The notes beneath the pieces are model-generated. The model made no database searches. It saw only the letters and a list, made by a program, of their open reading frames with translations, and was not told the origin of the DNA. DNA of 64,000 nucleotides from Ignavibacteria bacterium (GTDB lineage Bacteria; Bacteroidota; Ignavibacteria; Ignavibacteriales; Melioribacteraceae): positions 40,022-104,021 of the forward strand of contig WPAE01000010.1 in the NCBI GenBank assembly GCA_009773205.1, in the 5' to 3' direction. Shown one piece after another: positions 9,105-18,327 of the stretch (the stretch's first letter is position 1; each line of letters opens with the position of its first letter). The position numbers were made by a program, and so were the translations under genes.

Positions 9105-10313
9105 ATGAACAGCTTAAATGGTGATAGAGAACTTATATTTAATGCAATAAGAAAGTTTGAAAATACTTATGGAAGTACAGAGCATGTTAATATTACTACG
9201 GCACCAGCCAGCTTAATTTTATTCGGAGATCATACTCACTATAACGATGGAATTTTACTTTCTGCTGCCGTTAACCGAGTTTGGGTTGTTGTGCTTAGAA
9301 AGAGAAAAGACCGCATTATTAATTTCGCTTCTGCAAATACCGATAAATTCTTAAGCGCATCGTTTGACTCACTCGAACAAATTGATTGCAGTGAATTTAA
9401 CCTGCTGCGCCGTTTTACTAAAATGGTGCATGATTTAGATTATATAAAATTTGGTTTTGACTGCGTTGTTTCTTCTAACGTGCCCGATTGTTTAGGCTTA
9501 GGTTCCTTTGCCGGAATGCAAGTTGCTTTCTTAAATAACATTAAGAAAGTCTTTTCTATTAACGTTGAGGATTTTTCGCTAATAGATTTAATTAAAAAAA
9601 ATGAATCGGCCATACTTGGCAAAATTTCCAATCAAGCGCACCATTACACAGCTGCTGAGGCTAAAGATGCAAAAATTTATAATTTCGATTTGAGAACTAA
9701 ATTAAGCCAGCACATAAATTTTTTTGATAAACAATTAAACATAATAATTTGTGATACTGAGGAATGGTTAGTTGCTCCACAAGAAAGATGCAACGAAAGA
9801 GTTGAAGAATGTGAGATAGGCGTAAAGGGGTTAAGACTATACATTTGGGGAATTAAGAATCTGCGCGATGTAGAATTAGACTTTTTACTAAGACATGTAC
9901 ACATGCTTCCTAAAAGAATTTTTAACCGCATTCTTTACAATGTTAACGAAAGGAAAAGAGCAGAAAGTGCAATTAAGTTTTTAAGAAAAGGTTTGCTAGA
10001 AGACTTTGGAATTTTATTAACAGAGTCTCATTGGGGCCTTTCAAAAGATTATGAAATAAGCAGCGAGAACTCTGATTTTATAGTTGAGGAAGCCGTTAAG
10101 CTGCCCGGAGTTGTTGGTTCTAAAATGGTTAGCTGTTCCCCAATCAAAAGCGTTTTTAATATTGTTGATGAAAACTTTACAGCTAATTTTATCTACCAGC
10201 TTGGAAATCTTTATAAAAGAAAATACAACAGCGAATTAAAATTTCATATCTTAAAAATTACGCATGGTGTAAAAAAGATTGCCACCAAGGATATGACAGC
10301 TTTGTCTAATTAA
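9105..10313 (+). CDS. galactokinase-like GHMP protein lacking catalytic residues
   Basis: The 402-residue protein aligns in outline with galactokinases. It has the N-terminal signature as GDHTHYNDG (41-49), a GHMP motif 2 position at VPDCLGLGSFAGMQVAFL (126-143), and a CNERVEECEIGVKGL segment matching the Glu-rich helix of GalK. Key residues are altered: the catalytic Asp of the family's GIMDQ motif corresponds to Asn176 in GKISNQ. Motif 2 lacks the serine-rich GLSSSA, and the C-terminal glycine-rich motif reads VVGSKMVSCSPIKSVF. It is therefore probably a binding or regulatory protein, or acts on something else. GAGGAG at 9095-9100 sets the ATG at 9105. A TPR gene and aroE follow. Confidence 0.72.
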   Translation: MNSLNGDRELIFNAIRKFENTYGSTEHVNITTAPASLILFGDHTHYNDGILLSAAVNRVWVVVLRKRKDRIINFASANTDKFLSASFDSLEQIDCSEFNLLRRFTKMVHDLDYIKFGFDCVVSSNVPDCLGLGSFAGMQVAFLNNIKKVFSINVEDFSLIDLIKKNESAILGKISNQAHHYTAAEAKDAKIYNFDLRTKLSQHINFFDKQLNIIICDTEEWLVAPQERCNERVEECEIGVKGLRLYIWGIKNLRDVELDFLLRHVHMLPKRIFNRILYNVNERKRAESAIKFLRKGLLEDFGILLTESHWGLSKDYEISSENSDFIVEEAVKLPGVVGSKMVSCSPIKSVFNIVDENFTANFIYQLGNLYKRKYNSELKFHILKITHGVKKIATKDMTALSN

Positions 10314-10403
10314 GTTCTGTATATAGATTTCTCTATTCAAATCCAACTTGATTTTAACTAATGTTAGCTATACATTTTCCCACGTAATTAATAGGGAGTG
10401 TTA

Positions 10404-11828
10404 ATGGGTTTTTCTGAGGATTTTCTGCAAAACGACGGAGAATCGGTCTATGATGAATCTGAGTTGAAAGAAAAAATAAATATCTGCAAAGAACATCTCG
10501 AAAACGGAACTACAATTGCCGCAATAGATTTTTTAGAAGAAACTATAGAAATGTGCGTTGATTATGACTACGTTGACGATGGCTTACTGCTAGCTAACGC
10601 TGTTTTAGATATTGCACCTTACAATTCCGAAGTATGGCATTTCAAAGGAATACTGCTAAACAATTCGTTCATTTTTGACGAGGCTTATCATTGTTTTGAA
10701 AAATCGCTTTCACTCAATCCAAATGATGTTGAAATTTATATCAATAAATCTATTGCCGAAGATAATCTTGGAATGTTTGATGAAGCTTTTAATTCTTTAC
10801 AAAAAGCATTAGAGTTAGAACCTAATAATGAAGAAATACTTTTCAGCCTAGGCGTTTTATATGAAAAGAAAGAAATGTTTGATGAAGCCATTAATTATTT
10901 GATAAAGGCTTTAGAGATTGATCCGGATTATATGGAAGCATTGTACGAAATTGGATTCTGCTATGAGAACTCGGATAGACTTGATGAAGCTCTTCAAACG
11001 TACGATAAATATCTAGATCTTGATCCAAATAGTTTTACTGCGTGGTACAATAAAGGAATTGTTCTTGTACGCGCTGAAAAGTATGAACAGTCAATTAACT
11101 GCTTTGAACTTTCTATCGCACTCAGAGATGATTTTTCAAGCGCATGGTTTAACTTAGGTTATGCTCTATCGCGTACAAATAAAACTACAGAAGCTCTTAA
11201 TGCTTACAAAAAATCTTACGAGTTAGACCCAACCGACGAAACAGTTTTGTATAATATGGGGCAGATTCACGAGGAAAATTTGGAATTTAACCAAGCAATA
11301 AAATGTTATACAGAAGCTGTAAAACTCGATTCGGGGTATTACGAAGCATTACTTGCGCGTGGTTTTTGTTACGATGTAATTGGTAAGTATCGGCTTGCTC
11401 TTAAAGATTTTAATAAAGCTATTTCGCTAACTACAAATCCAGAAGAAGCCTGGATTGCTAAAGCAGAATTAGAATATTCTATTGGTCAGATCCAAGAATC
11501 AATAGTTAGTTACAGAAAAACAATTGAGCTAAATGTAAATAATTACGATGCTTGGTATAAACTTGCCGAAACATATCTCGAAGTTGGGCAGTGGCTTGAA
11601 GCAATTGAAGCATTTGATAAATGTATTGCTCTTAGAGAAGAAGATGCAAACCCATACTACGGGAAGGCTAAAATAAATTTTATTTTAAGCCAGACTCAAG
11701 AAGCTATTGACTGCTTGAAAAAAGCGTTTGCAATTGATCCAACAACGCGAAGCAAATTTACTCATGAGTATCCCGAAGTGAAAACTTCCAAACTGTTTAT
11801 TAAACTTATTGATGAGAATAAATCTTAA
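10404..11828 (+). CDS. tetratricopeptide repeat protein
   Basis: A soluble, acidic protein of 474 residues made almost wholly of 34-residue TPR units from about residue 70 to 460 (for example LGVLYEKKEMFDEAINYLIKA and NMGQIHEENLEFNQAIKCYT). It has no signal peptide or membrane helix, so it is a cytoplasmic scaffold for protein-protein contacts. AGGGAG at 10393-10398 places the start at the ATG at 10404. aroE begins 6 bp after its stop, so the two are translated from one message. The partner is unknown; the galactokinase-like protein upstream is a candidate by position only. Confidence 0.85.
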   Translation: MGFSEDFLQNDGESVYDESELKEKINICKEHLENGTTIAAIDFLEETIEMCVDYDYVDDGLLLANAVLDIAPYNSEVWHFKGILLNNSFIFDEAYHCFEKSLSLNPNDVEIYINKSIAEDNLGMFDEAFNSLQKALELEPNNEEILFSLGVLYEKKEMFDEAINYLIKALEIDPDYMEALYEIGFCYENSDRLDEALQTYDKYLDLDPNSFTAWYNKGIVLVRAEKYEQSINCFELSIALRDDFSSAWFNLGYALSRTNKTTEALNAYKKSYELDPTDETVLYNMGQIHEENLEFNQAIKCYTEAVKLDSGYYEALLARGFCYDVIGKYRLALKDFNKAISLTTNPEEAWIAKAELEYSIGQIQESIVSYRKTIELNVNNYDAWYKLAETYLEVGQWLEAIEAFDKCIALREEDANPYYGKAKINFILSQTQEAIDCLKKAFAIDPTTRSKFTHEYPEVKTSKLFIKLIDENKS

Positions 11829-11834
11829 TTGTTA

Positions 11835-12713
11835 ATGCAAGTTCAAAATAAATTTAACCAGAATACTAAAATTATTGGCGTGCTTGGCCATCCAATTAAA
11901 CAATCCTTTTCTCCATTAATGCACAATATTTCTTTTGAATTATCCGGCTTGAATTATTTATATCTTCCCTTCGATGTTCCGCCGGCTGCATTGAAAGATG
12001 CTCTAAAAGGAATGAATGCACTTGGCATTAAAGGTTTTAATGTAACCGTTCCTTTAAAAGAAAAAGTACTTCCTTTATTAAAAGATATTTCTGAAGAAGC
12101 AAGTATTATTGGCGCAGTTAATACAATTGTTAACGATGAAGGAACTCTTAGAGGTTATAACACCGATGTTAACGGCGTTGTAGAATCTCTGCTTCCATAT
12201 AAAGAAGAAATTGCCGGATCTAAAGTAACCGTTATTGGCGCTGGAGGCGCTGCAAGAAGTGTTATTTATGCGTTGATTAGAACTTTTAAAGTAGGCGGCA
12301 TAACAATTGTAAACCGTACCGATCAGATTGGCGAATCCTTAAAAGAATATTTTTCTGCCAAAATGCTTTTTACAGAAATAAAATCTTTGCCGCTTGTTCC
12401 ACCAGATTTAGTAGAAACATTTCGCGATTCTAAATTAATTGTTAACACTACTACAATGGGAATGTATCCGAACGTTGATGACTCTGCTACAACGATTAAA
12501 GAATCTTTTATGAAAGGACAAATTGTTTTTGACGTAGTTTATAATCCGGTAAAAACAAAATTACTGCTTATGGCCGAGTCTCAAGGCGCTACAATTGTAA
12601 CAGGCTTAAAAATGTTTGTTGAGCAGGGTGCAAAATCTTACGAACTTTGGACGGGACAAAAAATGCCAATTGACAAAGTTTACAAAGCAATTGAATCTTA
12701 TTTAGTCAGCTAA
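11835..12713 (+). CDS. aroE: shikimate dehydrogenase
   Basis: The 292-residue enzyme reduces 3-dehydroshikimate to shikimate with NADPH in aromatic amino acid synthesis. The substrate motif GHPIKQSFSPLMHN, catalytic Lys75 (in NVTVPLKEK) and Asp111 (in NTDVNG) are present. So are the nucleotide-binding GAGGAARS loop, the NRT motif and the C-terminal GLKMFVEQGAKSYELWTG. The ATG at 11835 is chosen; an in-frame TTG at 11829 is possible but unnecessary. It is coupled to the TPR gene upstream. No other aro genes are nearby. Confidence 0.95.
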   Translation: MQVQNKFNQNTKIIGVLGHPIKQSFSPLMHNISFELSGLNYLYLPFDVPPAALKDALKGMNALGIKGFNVTVPLKEKVLPLLKDISEEASIIGAVNTIVNDEGTLRGYNTDVNGVVESLLPYKEEIAGSKVTVIGAGGAARSVIYALIRTFKVGGITIVNRTDQIGESLKEYFSAKMLFTEIKSLPLVPPDLVETFRDSKLIVNTTTMGMYPNVDDSATTIKESFMKGQIVFDVVYNPVKTKLLLMAESQGATIVTGLKMFVEQGAKSYELWTGQKMPIDKVYKAIESYLVS

Positions 12714-12989
12714 AAAAAGCCGCACTGCAAAACTAGCAGTTGCAAATATCTACAAAGAATTAGGGACTAATTTAGTTTATCATAATCTTCCTCTTCCTCT
12801 CCCTTCTCTTTATAAACTTCAAAAGCGATTAAGGTTATGATTAAGGAAAAGAAAGGCTGCTGCTACTCACATAAAACTGTCATTAATATGAAAAATATCC
12901 AGACACTTGCAGAGATTATCCAGCCTTAGAATGACCTATTCGAGTAGTGAGCACGCTCTTGCTTCAGGCATGTTTGACACAACACTAAT

Positions 12990-13077
12990 ATATGGGCACC
13001 TCTAAAAACTTTTGTTTAAAATATTTCATCCCGCAAAGCGGGACAAAGGAAATTGATATTTTTAGAGTCCCCCATAT
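12990..13077. repeat. MITE-like element, copy 4 (short, reversed, ATAT-flanked)
   Basis: An 80-bp core (12994-13073) begins GGGCACCTCTAAAAA and ends TTTTTAGAGTCCCCC, a slightly mismatched inverted repeat. It is flanked by ATAT on both sides (12990-12993, 13074-13077). The inner GGAAATTGATATTTTTAGAG shows that it is reversed relative to copies 1-3. It contains the internal hairpin cccgcaaagcggg. Confidence 0.85.
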
Positions 13078-13079
13078 TG

Positions 13080-13240
13080 AGATCTCTGAAGTATTTACGC
13101 TAAGTCATGGTGAGTCTTCGACACAATCACTGCCTTCAGACTGACATCCAATACTCAATATTTTTTTGTCATAGTGATCATTCGGCAGGCCCATGACAGG
13201 GTTTGTCGAACCATGACACTACTAACGAAATTGCCACACT
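13080..13240. repeat. dispersed repeat family B, copy 1
   Basis: Shares blocks with 57146-57260 in the same orientation: CTGAAGTATTTACGCTAAGTCA versus CTGAAATATTTACGTTAAGTCA style sequence at the left, then GCCCATGACAGGGTTTGTCG, then ACGAAATTGCCACACT at the right. This copy has about 60 extra bases in the middle. No coding potential is seen. Confidence 0.65.
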
Positions 13241-13490
13241 TCCTGCCTCCCGTCGGTGTTTGTTGCACAACTCGAATATGTCATTCTGAGCGAGTTTACG
13301 AGCGAAGAATCTCACACTTAAATTTAGAATTTGTGCGATTATTAGCATAAAGATTCTTCATTTCTCCGGCTAAGGCCGGATTCATTCAGAATGACAAGTT
13401 CTGCAACTCGCTTGTCGCCCGCCTGATGAGCCGACGGCGAGACGGGAGGCAGGAAGTCTGGCTTTTTAAAGGATTTCGTCATGGTTCGAC
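13205..13490. repeat. three nested inverted repeats
   Basis: Outer arms GTCGAACCATGAC (13205-13217) and GTCATGGTTCGAC (13478-13490) match perfectly. Inside them are 17-bp arms ACTTCCTGCCTCCCGTC (13238-13254) and its perfect complement (13441-13457). The innermost palindrome, 13279-13396, runs from TGTCATTCTGAG to TTCAGAATGACA and contains AAGAATCT / AGATTCTT. The arrangement suggests repeats inserted inside repeats. The 12714-13554 gap otherwise has no gene. Confidence 0.8.
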
Positions 13491-13554
13491 AGGACTTCGG
13501 CGTGAGCTCAGTCGAACTCTCACCATGACTCTGTAATAATTTTTCAGAAGTCTA

Positions 13555-14733
13555 TTATATCTTTTCTATTGCGTTTTTAATTCTCTCAACTCCTTCAATT
13601 AGATTTTCCATGGAAGTTGAGTAAGAAATTCTGATGTATCCTTCGGCTCCAAAAGCAATACCAGGTACAACTGCAACTTTAGCTGTGTTCAGCAAATGTA
13701 TTGCTAAATCTGTGCTGTTTTTGATTGTGTTACTATTAAAAAATGCAGAGATATTTGGAAAAAGATAAAATGCGCCTTCCGGCTTGTAGCAGGTAATTCC
13801 ATTAATTGAAGCTAATTCAGAATGCAAAAAATTTCTTCTTCGTTCAAACTCTTTTCTTGCTGTTTCAACAGATTCTTGCTGCCCGGTTAATGCTTCTAAA
13901 GCCGCTGCTTGCGAAATTGAAGAGGGGTTTCCTGTGCTATGACTTTGGTATTTACCCATTGCAGAGATAATATGCTGCGGACCGGCGGCATAACCTAATC
14001 TCCAGCCAGTCATCGAGTACGATTTTGAATGACCATTTATTGTTACAGTTTTGCTTTTAGTTTTTTCGTTTAAGGCTGCGGCGCTAAAAACTCTGAAGTC
14101 ATCATAAACAACTTTTTCATAAATCTCATCTGATAGAATATGAATATTTGTGTTCTCGATAACTCCAATTAATTCTTGAAGCTCCTCTTTAGTATATGCA
14201 GTTCCGGTTGGATTGCACGGACTGCAGAGAATTAGCAGTTTAGTCTTTTCTGTAATTACTTCTGCTAAGCTCTGCGGCTTAATTTTGAATCCGTTTATTT
14301 CTGTTGTTGGAATTACGATTGTTTTCCCTTGTGCCAGCGTAACCATTTCCGGGTAAGAAACATAGTAGGGAGAAGAAACTATAACTTCATCGCCAATACA
14401 AACGAGTGATTGAATAGCGTTGTATATGCACTGTTTAGCTCCAGCAGAAACAATTATTTCTTCCGGCGAATATATTAGTCCGTTGTCAAGTTCAAGTTTT
14501 TTAGCAATTGCTTTTCTTAACTCAATTGTACCAGCATTGTTTGTGTATTTAGTAAAATTATTATTGAGTGCAAGTATTGCAGCATTCTTAATGTTTTGCG
14601 GCGTCGAAAAATCCGGCTCGCCAACAGTTAAATCAATTATCTCCTCGCCATTCGTTTGTAGTTCTTTTACAAGAGCCGCAGCCTTCATAGTTGGAGATAA
14701 ACTAATCTCTCTTACTTTTTTTGAAATTACCAA
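13555..14733 (-). CDS. pyridoxal-phosphate aminotransferase, aspartate type (class Ib-like)
   Basis: 392 residues of fold-type I aminotransferase. Seen are the N-terminal LSPTMKAAALVKEL and LTVGEPDFSTP typical of bacterial AspB/AspC-type enzymes, SPCNPTGTAY, SDEIYEKVVY, the PLP lysine Lys237 in NGHSKSYSMTGWRLGY, and an arginine near the C-terminus in GYIRISYS for the substrate carboxylate. It likely interconverts aspartate and oxaloacetate. The start is TTG at 14733, with AGGAG four bases upstream. A second, more diverged aminotransferase lies at 21206-22423. It is transcribed alone. Confidence 0.9.
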   Translation of the reverse strand: MVISKKVREISLSPTMKAAALVKELQTNGEEIIDLTVGEPDFSTPQNIKNAAILALNNNFTKYTNNAGTIELRKAIAKKLELDNGLIYSPEEIIVSAGAKQCIYNAIQSLVCIGDEVIVSSPYYVSYPEMVTLAQGKTIVIPTTEINGFKIKPQSLAEVITEKTKLLILCSPCNPTGTAYTKEELQELIGVIENTNIHILSDEIYEKVVYDDFRVFSAAALNEKTKSKTVTINGHSKSYSMTGWRLGYAAGPQHIISAMGKYQSHSTGNPSSISQAAALEALTGQQESVETARKEFERRRNFLHSELASINGITCYKPEGAFYLFPNISAFFNSNTIKNSTDLAIHLLNTAKVAVVPGIAFGAEGYIRISYSTSMENLIEGVERIKNAIEKI

Positions 14734-14828
14734 TTTGCTCCTAATTTTCTAAGTGCTCTTTTAAGTGCGAATATAGCATAAGAGCAATCCAATAGAAAAT
14801 ACCTTCTTTCAAACAAACAATTCATTAG

Positions 14829-14933
14829 TTAAGGGCACCTCTAAAAATATCAATATCCTTTGCGGATTTTGCTTTTTCTTTGCGAACTCCGCGTTAAAAT
14901 TTTTGAAATACTAATTTTTAGAGGTGCCCTTAA
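14829..14933. repeat. MITE-like element, copy 2 (TTAA-flanked)
   Basis: A 97-bp core (14833-14929) with 15-bp inverted termini GGGCACCTCTAAAAA / TTTTTAGAGGTGCCC and TTAA on both sides. It is nearly identical to copy 1 along its whole length. It lies between the divergent aminotransferase and HDOD gene cluster, so it may sit within or near their promoters. Confidence 0.9.
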
Positions 14934-15020
14934 GTTATAACTGTAATGTTGGATTTAGAATTCTTGCAGCCTAAACTTCCTTCAAACACAATAGATAATA
15001 GTATATAAAAGGCGGCGGTT

Positions 15021-15344
15021 ATGGGAGTTAAAACAATAGATGTTTCTGAAATTACTGTTGGAATGGAATTAGCAGAACCGATAAAAAACATGCACGGTCA
15101 AATGTTAATTCCGGAAGGCACAACTCTGGCAGAGAATCATATTAGGTTACTCAAAACTTGGGGCATAAAAGCAGCAACTGTAAATTCTGAAGAAGGGACA
15201 ACACAAGTAGAAAGTGCATCGAATTTAGATTTTGAGACAATGGCAATCTTAAAGAAAAGAATTAATTGGATACCTCTGAACGAGCATGAAAATGATATTT
15301 ACAACTTAGCAGTTCAATCTATTTCCAAACAGACAAAAATTTAA
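15021..15344 (+). CDS. small protein resembling the N-terminal domain of HD-GYP/HDOD proteins
   Basis: 107 residues beginning MGVKTIDVSEITVGMELAEP, followed by GQMLIPEGTTLAENHIRLLKTWGIKAATV. This beta-rich pattern precedes HD-type signalling domains in many bacteria (DUF3391-like). Here it is a separate gene ending 2 bp before the HDOD gene, so the two products probably work together. AAAGGCGG supports the ATG at 15021. The C-terminal third has no recognisable motif. Confidence 0.7.
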   Translation: MGVKTIDVSEITVGMELAEPIKNMHGQMLIPEGTTLAENHIRLLKTWGIKAATVNSEEGTTQVESASNLDFETMAILKKRINWIPLNEHENDIYNLAVQSISKQTKI

Positions 15345-15346
15345 AA

Positions 15347-16192
15347 ATGGATTTTAGCGATAAAATAAAAAGATCGGTAAACAATCTACCAACGCTTCCA
15401 ACAATTTACTCTCAGCTTTCCGAAGCAATGGAAGACCCGCTTGCTACTAATGATAAAATTGCAAAAATAATTTCTTCGGATCAGTCATCGGCATTTAAAG
15501 TTCTTAAAGTAGCTAACTCGCCTTTGTATGGTTTGCACGGAAAAATTGATTCAATTTCTCAAGCGCTAATGTATTTAGGGTACAACGAAGTCAAAAATAT
15601 TGTGTTTGCTCTTTCGATAATGAATATTTTTTCTAAAGATAAAAATGTAAAAGGTCTGCGTCCGGTTGATCTATGGGCGCATTCAATTGGTGTTGGTGTA
15701 ATTACAAGAAGCATTGGCTCGGCAATTGGCGAGAAGAATATCGAGAATTATTTCTTGGCAGGCATCTTTCATGATGTAGGGAAACTAATTTTTCTTGAGT
15801 TTGCTGCAAACGAATATCAAAAAGTTGTTGAGATAGTAAAAGAAAAAAACTGTCGAATAAAAGATGCAGAAAAAGAAATTTTCGGAATTGATCATGCGGA
15901 AGCAGGTCGGGTATTAGCCGAGAAATGGCGGCTGCCTCAAACTATTCAAGAAGTAATTTATTATCACCATAATGGTGAAAAATCTAAAGATGCCTCCAAA
16001 CTGTTAGCCTCTGTTCATTTGGGAAACATATTAGCGCATGCACTCGGGTTTGGTTTTGCCGGAGATAATATTATTGCGCAGCCAAACCCTACAATTTGGA
16101 GCACACTTAATCTTCAAAAAGGTTCTTTGTTGAAATTGAAAGATAAATTAATAGACGACTATTCTCATACAATAAAGCTAATGTTAACTTAA
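15347..16192 (+). CDS. HDOD domain signalling protein
   Basis: 281 residues forming an HDOD domain: LPTLPTIYSQL at the N-terminus, IISSDQSSAFKVLKVANSPLYG, then an HD-like FLAGIFHDVGKL and the FGIDHAEAGRVLAEKW and YYHHNG motifs. HDOD proteins are diverged, usually non-catalytic relatives of HD phosphohydrolases used in two-component and motility signalling. It is the second gene of an apparent operon with the small protein before it and the sensor kinase 13 bp after it. Confidence 0.88.
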   Translation: MDFSDKIKRSVNNLPTLPTIYSQLSEAMEDPLATNDKIAKIISSDQSSAFKVLKVANSPLYGLHGKIDSISQALMYLGYNEVKNIVFALSIMNIFSKDKNVKGLRPVDLWAHSIGVGVITRSIGSAIGEKNIENYFLAGIFHDVGKLIFLEFAANEYQKVVEIVKEKNCRIKDAEKEIFGIDHAEAGRVLAEKWRLPQTIQEVIYYHHNGEKSKDASKLLASVHLGNILAHALGFGFAGDNIIAQPNPTIWSTLNLQKGSLLKLKDKLIDDYSHTIKLMLT

Positions 16193-16205
16193 TTGTAAAA
16201 CCTTA

Positions 16206-18302
16206 ATGATGGATAACGGCAAACTAAAATATGACAGCTTAAAATCGGTTTTACAATTTGTAAACAACAGCTTTACAAATAATGCAAGCACCGAAGAACT
16301 TATTGACCGGCTTAACGCCGAGTCTTGCATGTTTACAAAATGCAGGGTTGCTGCAGTGTTCTTGTTAGACCACTCCACCTTTGAGTTTATGCTAACTGGT
16401 AAATATTCTTCTGTTAAAACTATTGAGGCAGACAGAGCATTTAATTTTCTAATTGAAAACAGTATAGTTCCAAATGTTCTTTTATCAGGCAAAAGCAGCA
16501 AAATGCAAATTAACGATTATGATACTGCACATCTAATTCCGCTAACATGTAAAAACAAGGTATTTGCCTTGCAGCTTTTAATAACAGATAAAAAAAATGA
16601 AATTGATGAAGAACAGATTTCACTGCTTTCAATTCTGAATTCTACCTTTGCAATACTTTTGAATGCTAATTTTTGCGAAAACGAAAATGCTATTAACGGA
16701 ACACAAGATAAAACTGAATTAATAAACCAAATTGAATATCTTAAAAAGGGCACACAAGAATTACACCACATTATTGATTCTATTCAAGAGGGAATATTTT
16801 TAATTGACAAATCAACAAAACAGATTTTGGATGTAAACCAAACTGCGGTAAAGTTAATTTCTACATCTAAAGAAAGCCTGATAGGTAAGTACAAAGATGA
16901 TTTCTTTTTGTTTTTCGATAATAGAATGTTTAATGATGAGATAACAACAAGACAAGAAGCGGTATTGATAGATGCTAATGGTAACTCAATTCCTATTCTT
17001 CATTCTGCGTCAGAAATTATTTTAGGAGAATTTGAGTATGAAATTATCAGCTTTCTGGATATCACCGAAAGAAAGATGATGGAAGATAAAATTCAGCATG
17101 CACGTTTTGAGCTTGAGTTTATGGTTGAAGAAAGAACCCGCCAACTGCAGAGAGCAAATGAAGAATTAGAAAATGAAATTGTTGAAAGAGAAAAAGTACA
17201 GAACGAAAATCTAAAACTCATTGCGGCTGTTCAGCAAACCACATCATTAATTTTTATAACAGATATTGAGGGGAAAATTCAATATGCAAATCCGGCTTTG
17301 TGTAATAAAGCTGGTTACCAAGTAAATGAACTCTTAGGGCAAAAGCCAAGTATTTTCAAATCGGGCGAATTAACAAAAGAGAATTACGAATACTTTTGGA
17401 ATGTTTTAGCTACAGGAAAATCATACCGGTATGAATACAGAAACCGTAAAAAGAATGGCGAATTATACTGGGTGTCTTCTAATATTTCTCCAATTAAAAA
17501 TGAATTAGGCAGTGTTATAAATTTTCTCGCTGTGCAAGAAGATATAACTGAGCGCAAGGAAGCGGAGCTAGAATTAAAACATGCGAAAGAAAAGGTAGAA
17601 AAAGCTGAAAAGGCAAAGTCGTCTTTGCTGGCTAATATGAGTCACGAGTTTAGAACCCCGCTAATTTCAATTTTAGGTTTTAGCGAATTACTTGAACATG
17701 AAATTGCCGACAATGAGCAAAGAGAGATGATTAGCGCAATAAATTTAGGCGGTAAAAGGCTTCTAAATTCTTTAGAGAGCGTTTTAACCTTATCGCATTT
17801 AGAGTCTTCAAACCTTGTATTCAAAATGAAAGAAGTTAATCTGGTACCGATAATAAATAACGCTGTAAAACTTCTAATTCCAGAGGCATTAAAAAAAGGT
17901 CTTAAAATTAATTTTGAAAGTTCACTCGAAGAAATTAATGTAACAACCGAAGAAAATTTTTTGATTCAAACTATTAACCATTTGGTAGATAACGCAATAA
18001 AATTTACGAACAAAGGAGAAGTAAAAATTACTCTGGATTATGAAATTGATAAAGATAAAGACTACATTCTAATTAGTGTGCATGATACCGGAATAGGAAT
18101 TGCAGAAAATGAGCAGCACATAATTTTTGAAGCCTTCAGACAAGCCTCGGAAGGTTTTGCAAGAAACTACGAAGGTTTTGGACTTGGATTAACAATAGCA
18201 CAAAAGACAATGAACTTAATGAATGGTAAAATAACAGTTAAAAGCGCACCAAGTGCCGGCTCGGTTTTTACAATTTGGCTGCCGTTTATTTCTATTAAAT
18301 AA
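16206..18302 (+). CDS. GAF/PAS sensor histidine kinase
   Basis: 698 residues with no membrane segment, so cytoplasmic. The order is a GAF-like N-terminal region (about 10-165), PAS (about 185-295, ending ISFLDITERK), a coiled coil, and a second PAS (about 335-460, ending QEDITERK). The HisKA domain with NMSHEFRTPLIS and the HATPase_c domain with HLVDNAIKFTNKG, DTGIGIAENE and GFGLGLTIA follow. No receiver domain is attached, and the cognate regulator is not obvious. It lies between the HDOD and hemerythrin genes, suggesting they share a signalling job. Two adjacent ATG codons (16206, 16209) can start it. Confidence 0.9.
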   Translation: MMDNGKLKYDSLKSVLQFVNNSFTNNASTEELIDRLNAESCMFTKCRVAAVFLLDHSTFEFMLTGKYSSVKTIEADRAFNFLIENSIVPNVLLSGKSSKMQINDYDTAHLIPLTCKNKVFALQLLITDKKNEIDEEQISLLSILNSTFAILLNANFCENENAINGTQDKTELINQIEYLKKGTQELHHIIDSIQEGIFLIDKSTKQILDVNQTAVKLISTSKESLIGKYKDDFFLFFDNRMFNDEITTRQEAVLIDANGNSIPILHSASEIILGEFEYEIISFLDITERKMMEDKIQHARFELEFMVEERTRQLQRANEELENEIVEREKVQNENLKLIAAVQQTTSLIFITDIEGKIQYANPALCNKAGYQVNELLGQKPSIFKSGELTKENYEYFWNVLATGKSYRYEYRNRKKNGELYWVSSNISPIKNELGSVINFLAVQEDITERKEAELELKHAKEKVEKAEKAKSSLLANMSHEFRTPLISILGFSELLEHEIADNEQREMISAINLGGKRLLNSLESVLTLSHLESSNLVFKMKEVNLVPIINNAVKLLIPEALKKGLKINFESSLEEINVTTEENFLIQTINHLVDNAIKFTNKGEVKITLDYEIDKDKDYILISVHDTGIGIAENEQHIIFEAFRQASEGFARNYEGFGLGLTIAQKTMNLMNGKITVKSAPSAGSVFTIWLPFISIK

Positions 18303-18327
18303 TTAAACACAAGAAAGGAGAAAAGAT

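Noticed and set aside
13279..13396. Possible CRISPR or attachment site
   Set aside because: It is an inverted palindrome, not a spaced direct-repeat array, and there is no integrase or cas gene.
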